Positions 13,981 through 22,074 of a DNA stretch of 64,000 bases are shown in pieces. The notes under the pieces were generated by a model. The model searched no databases and had not been told where the DNA came from. It saw only the letters and a program-made list of their open reading frames with translations. The position numbers and the translations under genes are program-made. Position 1 is the stretch's first letter; each line of letters starts with the position of its first letter. The DNA is taken from positions 186,001 through 250,000 of the forward strand of contig JADJWK010000002.1 of NCBI GenBank assembly GCA_016716405.1, written 5' to 3'. This stretch comes from Candidatus Melainabacteria bacterium (GTDB lineage: Bacteria; Cyanobacteriota; Vampirovibrionia; Obscuribacterales; Obscuribacteraceae).

Positions 13981-14841
13981 ATGAACAGCACTACATTACA
14001 GCAGACAGGACAGGCTCAATATACCCCTGGCACAGGCCGGCGGCTCGGGCTCATCGCCGGCACCGGCAAGCTTCCGGCTATTCTGGCTGCCAGCGCCCGG
14101 GAGAAAGGCTACGACGTCATCGGTCTGTCTCTGACCGCCGAGGGGCGCGATCTTATCGAGCCTCATTGTTTCAAGGCTTTCGAGATCGCTCCCGGTCAGA
14201 TCGGGCGGAGCCTGAAGCTGCTGCGCAACGAGGACGTCAACGAGCTGGTGTTCATCGGCAAGATGCCCAAGCTCGATCTGCTCCGGCAGGTGTCCAAGCT
14301 CGATTGGACCGCGGTTCGGGAGCTTAGCCGGTTGCCCAATCTCAATGACGACACCATCCAGCGAGGCATGGCCGATTTCGCGGCACGCCAGGGTATGAGA
14401 GTCCTCACCCAGACTGAGTTTTTGCGGCATATCTTTCCCGAGGTCGGGGTGATCACCCGCCGGGAGCCCACTGCTGACGAATATGCGGATATAGAGTACG
14501 GGGTCAAGATAGCCAAGAACATCGCCAGGCTCGATATCGGTCAGACCGTCGTGGTCAAGGACCGGATGATCCTGGCTGTGGAAGCCATCGAGGGGACCGA
14601 CGAGGCGATCAAGCGGGGTGTGGCCCTGGCTCGCGGACCGGTGGTGGTGGTGAAAGTGGCACGCTCGGATCACGATATGCGTTTCGATGTCCCTACAGTA
14701 GGCATGAATACCATTGAATCCATGATTGCTCCCAATCCAGGCGGCGTGCTTGCTATCGGCGCCGGCGAGACGATGGTGGTGGAGCAGGAGGAGCTGGCAG
14801 CCTTCGCGGACAGCCACGGGATCTCCATAGTCGCTATCTAG
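13981..14841 (+). CDS. lpxI: UDP-2,3-diacylglucosamine diphosphatase LpxI
   Basis: The protein (286 residues) is a DUF1009/LpxI family member. LpxI hydrolyses UDP-2,3-diacylglucosamine to lipid X in lipid A synthesis, replacing LpxH in some phyla. Visible hallmarks are the N-terminal LGLIAGTGKLPAILA nucleotide-binding strand-loop, the ELVFIGKMPKLDLLRQ segment, and the C-terminal KVARSDHDMRFDVPTVG stretch containing the Asp essential for catalysis in Caulobacter LpxI, followed by VGMNTIESM. The ATG at 13981 is chosen over 13936 because homology begins shortly after it. It is alone rather than in the common lpxD-fabZ-lpxA cluster. Confidence 0.93.
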   Translation: MNSTTLQQTGQAQYTPGTGRRLGLIAGTGKLPAILAASAREKGYDVIGLSLTAEGRDLIEPHCFKAFEIAPGQIGRSLKLLRNEDVNELVFIGKMPKLDLLRQVSKLDWTAVRELSRLPNLNDDTIQRGMADFAARQGMRVLTQTEFLRHIFPEVGVITRREPTADEYADIEYGVKIAKNIARLDIGQTVVVKDRMILAVEAIEGTDEAIKRGVALARGPVVVVKVARSDHDMRFDVPTVGMNTIESMIAPNPGGVLAIGAGETMVVEQEELAAFADSHGISIVAI

Positions 14842-14996
14842 GCTCACTGTTCGTGCGGGAACATCGCTTTTCCGGGAGCGTCGTCCGAATTTGTGTTCTT
14901 GTTCGAATGGTCGCATCCCGGCGGCGCCGGCTTTGAGGGACCTGGGGAAAACCCTGGAGTTTTGGCAGGATTAAACTCCTTGAGCCGGAGGGTGGT

Positions 14997-16268
14997 TTGA
15001 GTGTCATAATTAGAATGTTCCGGCAGGCGAAGTTTTTATCCATGTCTAGAAGTAGAAGAGTGTTCAAGTCGGCAGCCGCATCCTTTCTGGCGTTCAGCGT
15101 CATGCTCGTGCCTTCGGTATTGCCGGCGGCGGCAGGACCCCAGGCAGCGAGCACCGGTGGCGGTGATGCCGGTAGTGCCGTAACCGGTGCGCCCGGAAAG
15201 AGCGGCGGCGCTGCTCCTTCTCTCCCCTCCCAAGAATCTGTTGCTGGAGATGCTTTCGATGCCAGCGTTTCCACCAATGATGGGGCAGATCAGTCGGAAG
15301 ACCCTGATACCGCTGATGATGACGAGTTCGAGTCCGGAGACAAGCGAGTATTCACACCGGTGAGTGTAAAAAGCAATCCGGCCGCGGAGGATGCGGCCAC
15401 TACCATGGCTCGCCTGCAGAACGAGGCTGTCAATCACTTCGAGCAGTCGCAGTTCTATATGTCGAAGTGGGACACCGAGCTCGCCGAGGTGGAGCTCAGG
15501 GTGGCGATCATGTACATGCCGACTATGAAAGCGGCGCATCGAGACTATTGCCTGGTGGCGCTGCTCAGGGGCAATCCACTGCGTGCCCTGGCTGAGTTCA
15601 TGCTGGTGGTTGGTCTCGGCGACCCGATCCCGATATCAGCCGAGCACCGCAAGGAGCTCCTGGTCACCGCCACCAATCTTCACTACAACAAGGGTCTCAC
15701 CCATGCCGACAAGCGCAGTTGGGAAGACGCCATAGCCGAGCTTCAATGGGCGCTCTCCTATTCGCCCACCGATCCGGTGGTGCATCGCTCCCTGGCATTC
15801 GCTTATGCGGCCAGCGGCAATTTCGACAAAGCCGAGCTCTATTACGATTCGACCCTGCAACTCGCTCCCGAGGATGCCTTTGCCCGGGCGGACTTCGCCC
15901 AGCTCCTGGAGAAGAAGGGCGATAAGGACCGGGCGGTGGACGAGATGTCCCGGGCGGTGAAGCTCAAGCCGGAAGCCACGGCGCTGCATGTGGATCTGGG
16001 CTGGCTGGCGGAATCCAGAGGCGATCTGACTACAGCCCGGGATGAGTTCAGCCAGGCGGTCAAGCTCAGCCCCAGCTATCCGGCTCTCTGGACGCATCTG
16101 GGCTCCCTCCACCAGCGTCTTCATGATGATGCGCAAGCCCGGCAGGCCTACGAGAAAGCTCTGTCCATAGACTCGCAGTGCCAGGAAGCCAAAGACGGCC
16201 TGGCTCAGTTGCTCGAAGCCCCGTCGGTGCCCGAGAATGTCTCCGAAAAGAGTAGTCTTCCGAAGTAA
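14997..16268 (+). CDS. Exported TPR protein
   Basis: The 423-residue protein has an N-terminal signal peptide (SRSRRVFKSAAASFLAF core, cleavage near PAAAG), an acidic Ala/Gly/Ser-rich linker (residues 45-125), and about six TPR units from residue 130 on (for example DPVVHRSLAFAYAASGNFDK and AELYYDSTLQLAPEDAFARA). It is likely periplasmic and may scaffold envelope assembly. The GTG at 14997 has GGAGGG upstream; ATGs at 15012 and 15042 are possible and would shorten the signal n-region. A clear intergenic gap separates it from lpxI. Confidence 0.8.
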   Translation: MSVIIRMFRQAKFLSMSRSRRVFKSAAASFLAFSVMLVPSVLPAAAGPQAASTGGGDAGSAVTGAPGKSGGAAPSLPSQESVAGDAFDASVSTNDGADQSEDPDTADDDEFESGDKRVFTPVSVKSNPAAEDAATTMARLQNEAVNHFEQSQFYMSKWDTELAEVELRVAIMYMPTMKAAHRDYCLVALLRGNPLRALAEFMLVVGLGDPIPISAEHRKELLVTATNLHYNKGLTHADKRSWEDAIAELQWALSYSPTDPVVHRSLAFAYAASGNFDKAELYYDSTLQLAPEDAFARADFAQLLEKKGDKDRAVDEMSRAVKLKPEATALHVDLGWLAESRGDLTTARDEFSQAVKLSPSYPALWTHLGSLHQRLHDDAQARQAYEKALSIDSQCQEAKDGLAQLLEAPSVPENVSEKSSLPK

Positions 16269-16358
16269 GACTTCCAGGATTTCGTATTTACACCCATGAC
16301 TGATCGGGAGCAGGCTCTTATGATGGCCAGGTAAGTCATCGTTTCTCCGGTTCGAGCA

Positions 16359-17411
16359 TTGGGCGACATTCCGCAAGCAAAGACAGGCAGCCAGTTCGAG
16401 AATGTTCTCGATGTCACCGGCGGCGTTCTCAAAGCCACACCCGGCAAGCTCTTCGACGAGGTCTATAGCGACGTCACCGAGCGGCCCGGCGAGGTGGCGG
16501 GCAAGGCTGCCGTGAGCGGGGTGGTGGGCTATCAGGCCATGAAGGCCATGACGCGCTTTCCGAAAGTCGGCACGGTGGTTGCCCTGGGCCTCGGCGCCTG
16601 GCAGCTCGGTCGCTACGGACTGGAGACAGCCGGTTTCATGGACAGGGCTCGCAACGCCGACACCAGAAGCGCCCGGGACGCGCTCATAGACTCGGGCAGC
16701 ACCTCTCTGGCAAGAGAGGGGACCCTGCTCATCGAGACTCTGCCCGGAGCCATGGCGGGAAGCAGCCTCGCCGTCAGAAGATATGGCGCTCCCCAGATAG
16801 GCAGAGCCCTTGCAGAGACCAGGCAGACAGCCAGCGAGATCTATGCTTTCTATGGACCGGGAAGCTCGCGGATTCCCGGTTCGCTGGTGACCAGGGAAGG
16901 CAATGTCGATCTGATCAAGCTCGCCGGGTCCTTCGGGCAGAAGAATCCCTGGACCGGCGTGGAGACGGCCCAGTCTTTCGACTTCGCCAGCATGCGTGCC
17001 AGCCGGGTCTTTCGCGGGACTTCCGAAGGCGTGAAGCTGCCTTTTGCCGACAAGCCCGGCCGGGTGCTTGTGCACAATCACTCGCCCCTTGCCGAAGGCG
17101 GTCTGCGCATGACCGGAACCGACCGGGTCGGCACTTTCGGGACCGGCGTGATTCAGTCGGGTGACGACATGCTGGTTTATGAAGGTCAGGGAATGCTCGG
17201 CCGCACAGCCTCGCGAGAGCTCCTCTTCCGGGGCGCCACCGGTGAGGCGACCATGTTCGAATCCTTGGGCGCAATCGGCAAGGGCACCGTCCATATCGTG
17301 CACGAGAAGCCCCTGAGCTCCGGACTGGGTCGCATGATCCTGGGCAACAAAGACATCACCAGACCTTTGCCGTCCCTGCAAGAACTGGCTCTGAGAGACG
17401 GCTTTCTCTAG
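16359..17411 (+). CDS. Hypothetical protein, possible JAMM-like motif
   Basis: The 350-residue protein begins at a TTG (16359). An N-terminal Ala/Gly-rich region includes a hydrophobic segment (VGTVVALGLGAWQLG, about 66-80) that could span a membrane. The C-terminal half contains VLVHNHSPLAEGG and TGTD, that is His239-x-His241 followed by Thr252-x-x-Asp255. That order recalls the HxH...SxxD metal site of JAB/MPN proteases, though the spacing is three residues too long and the upstream Glu is not obvious. The fold claim is tentative; gene status is supported by length and codon composition. Confidence 0.6.
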   Translation: MGDIPQAKTGSQFENVLDVTGGVLKATPGKLFDEVYSDVTERPGEVAGKAAVSGVVGYQAMKAMTRFPKVGTVVALGLGAWQLGRYGLETAGFMDRARNADTRSARDALIDSGSTSLAREGTLLIETLPGAMAGSSLAVRRYGAPQIGRALAETRQTASEIYAFYGPGSSRIPGSLVTREGNVDLIKLAGSFGQKNPWTGVETAQSFDFASMRASRVFRGTSEGVKLPFADKPGRVLVHNHSPLAEGGLRMTGTDRVGTFGTGVIQSGDDMLVYEGQGMLGRTASRELLFRGATGEATMFESLGAIGKGTVHIVHEKPLSSGLGRMILGNKDITRPLPSLQELALRDGFL

Positions 17412-17714
17412 AGCGTGATGCCAGTGAATATCCAGTGTATGTCGCAGGTTAACAACTTCTCGATTTATACCGATTGTATATAGACGGCCCGGTTTCCTGT
17501 TGTCATCCAGGACCTCGATGCTGAGCGGGTTTTGCTTGTTTTACCTGTTGACTTGTTACAGATTGAATCAATTGAACCCGTGACATAATCAGGAATTCGT
17601 ATAGAATTGACCAGTCCGGTTGCCGAGCCCGGATCGTATATAAGTTCGCGCTGTCAGAGCCAGCGAGCGCAGTCTATGAGAACTCTACCAGAGAGTGACC
17701 GGAGGAGCAGGGAC
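17412..17714. other. Intergenic region before yjbQ-glnN
   Basis: About 300 bases of AT-richer DNA. It contains an 11-base dyad ATTGA-A-TCAAT (17562-17572) and CATAAT/TATAGAAT candidate -10 boxes downstream. It probably carries the promoter of yjbQ and type III glutamine synthetase, but no confident -35/-10 pair or known nitrogen-regulator site (for example GTA-N8-TAC) was found. Confidence 0.35.
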
Positions 17715-18146
17715 GTGAAAGTAGCCGACAAGCTCAAAGCTCATACGAAGTACCTCTGGTTCGACACAAAGAAGCGCCGGGAGTATATCCGCATCACCGA
17801 TGATGTCCAGAAGTTCCTGGACGAAAGTGGTATCACTGAAGGTTTCATTCTCGTCTCGGCTATGCACATCACCGCCGGTGTCTATATCAATGATTGGGAG
17901 AACGGGCTGATCAAGGATATCGATACCTGGCTCGAAGAGCTGGCGCCGGCCAAGCCCGACTATCATCACCACAATACCGGTGAGGACAATGGCGATGCGC
18001 ACCTGAAGCGCATTCTCATCAATCACCAGGTGACGGTCCCGGTCACCGACGGCAAGCTGGATCTCGGTCCCTGGGAGCAGATCTTCTATGCCGAGTTCGA
18101 CGGTCAGAGAAGAAAGCGGGTCATTCTCAAGGCAATAGGTTTTTGA
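17715..18146 (+). CDS. yjbQ: YjbQ/UPF0047 family protein
   Basis: The 143-residue protein has all the family marks: SAMHITAGVYIND near residue 45-57, a YHHHNTGEDNGDAHLKRIL metal-binding stretch, and the GPWEQIFYAEFDGQRRKRV end. YjbQ homologues show weak thiamine-phosphate synthase activity; the true role is unsettled. The GTG at 17715 follows GGAGGAGCAGGG and matches the usual family length; the open frame extends to 17607 without homology. It ends 48 bases before glutamine synthetase and probably shares its transcript. Confidence 0.92.
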   Translation: MKVADKLKAHTKYLWFDTKKRREYIRITDDVQKFLDESGITEGFILVSAMHITAGVYINDWENGLIKDIDTWLEELAPAKPDYHHHNTGEDNGDAHLKRILINHQVTVPVTDGKLDLGPWEQIFYAEFDGQRRKRVILKAIGF

Positions 18147-18193
18147 ATTATCGAATCGTCCATCATCCATCTAGAAAGAGCGAGGGAGAAAAT

Positions 18194-20473
18194 ATGTCAG
18201 TGAAAGTCGCCAGTTCGGGTTTTATTAGTACTAGCAGAGGTGCTTCTATGGATCAGGGAATTCAGCGTTCTGAGGCGATTCAGCATATTCGCAGCCGGAC
18301 ACCGGTCAAGAGCTCCATCGATTACACCCAGACTCCGGTATCCGAGATTTTCGGTATCAATGTATTCGGCAGAAACATCATGCGCACGCTTCTGCCCAAG
18401 AACGTGTACAAGTCCCTGACTCGATGCATCGATATGGGCGAGCCCCTGGACCCTGCTCTTGCCGATATCGTCGCCAATGCCATGAAGGACTGGGCCATCT
18501 CCAAAGGCGCCACCCACTTCACGCACTGGTTCCATCCCATGACCGAGAACACCGCCGAGAAGCACGACAGCTTCCTGGTGTCCGGGGTGAACGAGGGTGG
18601 TGCCGTCCTGGAGTTTTCGGGCAAGCTCCTGATCCAGGGCGAGCCTGATGCCAGCAGCTTCCCCTCGGGGGGTATGCGCTCGACCTTCGAGGCCCGGGGC
18701 TATACCGGCTGGGATCCGACCAGCCCGGCATTCTTGATGGAGTCCACCAACGGCAAGACGCTCTGCATCCCGACGGTGTTCTGCTCGTACGGCGGTCAGG
18801 CCCTGGACAAGAAGACACCGCTCCTGCGCTCTCTCGAGGCCCTCAACAAACAGGCTGTGCGCTTGCTGCGCGCCCTGGGCAACGACGAAGCCAAACGGGT
18901 GACCGCCACGGTCGGTCCCGAGCAGGAATATTTCCTTATCGATGAAGCCTTCTACCTGGCTCGTCCCGACATAATCAACTGCGGGCGGGCTCTGTTCGGC
19001 GCCAGACCGCCCAAGGGGCAGGAGATGGAAGATCACTACTGGGGCTCCATCAAAGAGCGTGTCCTGGCATTCATGATGGATGCCGAAGGCGAGCTCTACA
19101 AGCTGGGCGTGCCGGTCAAGACCAGGCACAACGAAGTGGCTCCCGCTCAGTTCGAGGTGGCGCCCGTTTTCGAGAGCGCCAATATCGCCACCGACCACAA
19201 TCTGCTTCTCATGGAGGTCTTCCGCAAGACAGCCAAGAAGCATGGCCTGCGCTGCCTGCTCCACGAGAAGCCTTTCAGTGGTGTCAATGGCAGTGGCAAG
19301 CACAATAACTGGTCCATGGCGGACGATCAGGGCAACAACTTGCTCGATCCCGGCAGCACTCCCCACGAGAACACCCAGTTCCTGGTCATGCTCACCGCCG
19401 TAATCCGGGCAGTCAACCTCCACAGCGGACTGCTGCGCAGCAGCGTCGCCAGCGCCGGAAACGACCACCGCCTGGGCGCCAATGAGGCACCGCCGGCGAT
19501 CATGAGTGTCTATCTCGGTGATACCCTCACCGATATCGTCATGGCCCTGATCGAAGGCAAGAAAGAGCTGAAGAGCAGGCGCGGTGCCGTCACTCTCACT
19601 TTCGACGTGGCTACCCTGCCTGATCTCCCGAGAGACGACAGCGACCGAAACCGCACCTCGCCTTTTGCCTTCACCGGCAACAAGTTCGAGTTCCGGGCCG
19701 TGGGCGCCAGCCAGTCCATAGCCTTCCCGAACACCGTTCTCAACACCATCGTCAGCGAGTCTCTCGAGTATCTCGCCACCGAGATCGAGAAGCTAGTGGC
19801 AGGCGGTATGGACACGACCGAGGCGGCGGAGAAAGTCGTTCGCGCTACCCTCAAGGAGAATCAGCGCATTCTCTTCAATGGCGACAACTACTCCCAGGAG
19901 TGGCACGATGAGGCTGCCCGCCGCGGTCTGCCAAATCTCAAGAACACCGTCGACGCGCTTCCCGAGCTTCTCAAGGACGAGACCCGGCAGCTCTTCGAGA
20001 AGTATGGCGTGCTTTTCGAAGACGAGCTCAATGCCCGGTTCAATGTTCGGATCAGCAACTTCTGCAAGACCATCAATATCGAATGGCAGATGGCCAGGAA
20101 CATCGCCGCCACGATGATCCTGCCGGCGGCGCTCGAGTATCAGAACCGTCTGGCCAGCACCATCGTCCAGACTAGAGCCGCAGTCAGCGGAATCAATACC
20201 TCGGTGCACGAGAATCTGTTGCGCATCGTCACCGACAAGATCTCCGAGCTGCGTCTCGCTCTCGATCGCCTGGAGGCGGCTGTGGGCGGCAATGGTGGCA
20301 GCAACGGTCATCACGGCGGCGAGGGCGATCAGGTGATTCTCGCCAAGTTCTATCAGGACGAGGTTATTCCTGCCATCGACAGTGTCAGGGCTTCCGCCGA
20401 CGACCTGGAGCTCCTTGTGGACGACTCACTCTGGCCCCTGCCCAAGTTCCAGGAGATTCTCTATATCTATTAG
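18194..20473 (+). CDS. glnN: Glutamine synthetase type III
   Basis: The 759-residue protein is a GSIII, making glutamine from glutamate, ammonia and ATP. Signatures: SGKLLIQGEPDASSFPSGG (N-terminal GSIII motif), GPEQEYFLID (metal ligands), KTRHNEVAPAQFEVAPVFE, and HEKPFSGVNGSGKHNNWSM around the ATP site. It is slightly longer than the usual 700-730, with extra residues at the N-terminus and a Gly-rich insert near the C-terminus (GGNGGSNGHHGGEG). The ATG at 18194 follows AGGGAGAA; the frame is open back to 18143. A strong terminator follows at 20509, so yjbQ-glnN ends here. Confidence 0.96.
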   Translation: MSVKVASSGFISTSRGASMDQGIQRSEAIQHIRSRTPVKSSIDYTQTPVSEIFGINVFGRNIMRTLLPKNVYKSLTRCIDMGEPLDPALADIVANAMKDWAISKGATHFTHWFHPMTENTAEKHDSFLVSGVNEGGAVLEFSGKLLIQGEPDASSFPSGGMRSTFEARGYTGWDPTSPAFLMESTNGKTLCIPTVFCSYGGQALDKKTPLLRSLEALNKQAVRLLRALGNDEAKRVTATVGPEQEYFLIDEAFYLARPDIINCGRALFGARPPKGQEMEDHYWGSIKERVLAFMMDAEGELYKLGVPVKTRHNEVAPAQFEVAPVFESANIATDHNLLLMEVFRKTAKKHGLRCLLHEKPFSGVNGSGKHNNWSMADDQGNNLLDPGSTPHENTQFLVMLTAVIRAVNLHSGLLRSSVASAGNDHRLGANEAPPAIMSVYLGDTLTDIVMALIEGKKELKSRRGAVTLTFDVATLPDLPRDDSDRNRTSPFAFTGNKFEFRAVGASQSIAFPNTVLNTIVSESLEYLATEIEKLVAGGMDTTEAAEKVVRATLKENQRILFNGDNYSQEWHDEAARRGLPNLKNTVDALPELLKDETRQLFEKYGVLFEDELNARFNVRISNFCKTINIEWQMARNIAATMILPAALEYQNRLASTIVQTRAAVSGINTSVHENLLRIVTDKISELRLALDRLEAAVGGNGGSNGHHGGEGDQVILAKFYQDEVIPAIDSVRASADDLELLVDDSLWPLPKFQEILYIY

Positions 20474-20508
20474 AGAGCCTCCCGAGAATCGCCAGGAGAA
20501 ATCGTGGA

Positions 20509-20534
20509 GACCCGGCTTGCCGCCGGGTCTTTTC
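20509..20534 (+). terminator. Rho-independent terminator after glnN
   Basis: GACCCGGC (20509-20516) and GCCGGGTC (20522-20529) form an 8-base stem with a 5-base loop, followed by TTTTCTC. It lies 35 bases after the glnN stop codon. Confidence 0.85.
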
Positions 20535-20634
20535 TCAGGCTGATAATCGGCGGTGGTACCAAAGACATCGAGCATCGTATATGGTATTGATGACTGCTTC
20601 TCCGGCTTTTTATCAGACCTAGAAAGGCTCGATT

Positions 20635-21915
20635 GTGAGCTACAGCCACGAAGATCACGGCCACGATCCAAATCGCAACACACGCTCCTGCTCGCGCTGC
20701 GATCTGGAGTTGCCGTCCTCGGTGCGCATATGTCCCAACGACGGCACCGACATGCTCCTGTCCGACAGCCAGCTTTTCGCCGATCGCTACGAGTTTATCG
20801 AGGAGCTCGGTAGCGGCGCCAATGGTGTCATCTACAAAGCTCGTCACGTCACCCTCGACAAGATCGTGGCCATCAAGCTATTGCATGACTTTAGCGGGGA
20901 GCCCAGTATCCTCCTGCGTTTTCAGCGCGAGGCCCGGGCCGCCAGCAGTCTCAGCCATCCTAATGTGATCACGATCTTCGATTTCGGCATTCACAACGAC
21001 AGCCAGCCCTATATGGTCATGGATTATCTCGAGGGCGAGACCCTCTCCGAGCTTCTCAAGTCCGGGGCGGTGCTCGACACCGAAGGCATTCTCGACATCA
21101 TGGAGCCGGTGGGAAGCGCCCTCGCTCACGCTCACCGCAAGGGAATCCTGCACCGGGATCTGAAGCCGAGCAATATCATGATCGTCAGAGACGGCTATGA
21201 CAGGAGCCTGGTCAAGCTCCTCGATTTCGGTCTGGCCAAGATCCTCGATGCGGATGATCCGGTCAAGCTATCCGCTTCCGGTGTCGCTATGGGAAGTCCG
21301 GCTTATATGAGCCCGGAGCAAGCCACTGCCCATGGTGTGGATCACCGATCGGATCTCTATGCCATGGGTTGCATAATCTACGAGATGATCGCAGGCGATC
21401 CTCCGCTGCTCGGGGACTCTCCCACCGAGACCCTGATCAAGCGGCTCAACGGCATTGTCCCGGCTCTGAGAGAAAGCACCGACAGACCTGTGGATCCGGA
21501 CATGGAGGCGATTGTCACCAGGCTGCTCGAAAGGGAGCAGAGCGATCGATTCCAGTCGGCCGAGGAGGTCCTGACCGCACTAGCGGCTGTGCGCAAGCGT
21601 ATCGAGCGTCAGAAGGAAGAGCGCGAGCAGGGTGTGCGAAGTCCTCGAAAAGAATCGCAGGCGGACCCCTCCCAGCGTGATACGGTGAAAGATATCAGGC
21701 TCAATGAGTTCACCGAAGGGCGAGTGATGGTCTTCGATCCGCCTCTGAGACGGCTTGTGCTTCAGAGCGCCTGCGCCGGCGAGCACTTCGAGCCGGTGAT
21801 CATTCCGGAGGGCTGGCTGGCCGAGCTCCGGGCCATGCCATTGCCTCTCAAGATCGTGGTGATACTGCTGCTGGTTATGTCGGCCCTGTTCACCCTGCGG
21901 TCCATGATCTGTTAG
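20635..21915 (+). CDS. Membrane-anchored Ser/Thr protein kinase with zinc ribbon
   Basis: The 426-residue protein starts with a zinc-ribbon-like segment (CSRCDLELPSSVRICPNDGT, Cys19, 22, 33), then a Hanks-type kinase domain (about 50-320): G-loop LGSGANGVIYKA, Lys81 (VAIK), HRDLKPSN catalytic loop, DFGLAK and SPEQA. A charged juxtamembrane part with a likely coiled coil (RKRIERQKEEREQ) leads to a beta-rich stretch and a C-terminal membrane helix (IVVILLLVMSALF). All catalytic residues are present. Start is GTG. The terminator upstream makes it an independent unit; substrate unknown. Confidence 0.93.
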   Translation: MSYSHEDHGHDPNRNTRSCSRCDLELPSSVRICPNDGTDMLLSDSQLFADRYEFIEELGSGANGVIYKARHVTLDKIVAIKLLHDFSGEPSILLRFQREARAASSLSHPNVITIFDFGIHNDSQPYMVMDYLEGETLSELLKSGAVLDTEGILDIMEPVGSALAHAHRKGILHRDLKPSNIMIVRDGYDRSLVKLLDFGLAKILDADDPVKLSASGVAMGSPAYMSPEQATAHGVDHRSDLYAMGCIIYEMIAGDPPLLGDSPTETLIKRLNGIVPALRESTDRPVDPDMEAIVTRLLEREQSDRFQSAEEVLTALAAVRKRIERQKEEREQGVRSPRKESQADPSQRDTVKDIRLNEFTEGRVMVFDPPLRRLVLQSACAGEHFEPVIIPEGWLAELRAMPLPLKIVVILLLVMSALFTLRSMIC

Positions 21916-22074
21916 GATTCGAGACGGTCTCAGTCCGATAATGGTCGTCCGGCGACCTCGTGTTGCAGCGCTTTCGTGATTATCGGCAGCTATCGGGTTT
22001 GAGATCGGGGCTCCGGGTGTACTAATAAACAGACATACTATATTTATATGGAATGGTTCTGAAGAAATCCGGAA

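Noticed and set aside
15636..17381. 581-codon minus-strand frame
   Set aside because: Runs antisense across two plus-strand genes and has no family motif or ribosome-binding site.
18197..19468. 423-codon minus-strand frame
   Set aside because: Antisense to glnN; composition follows from GC-rich third positions.
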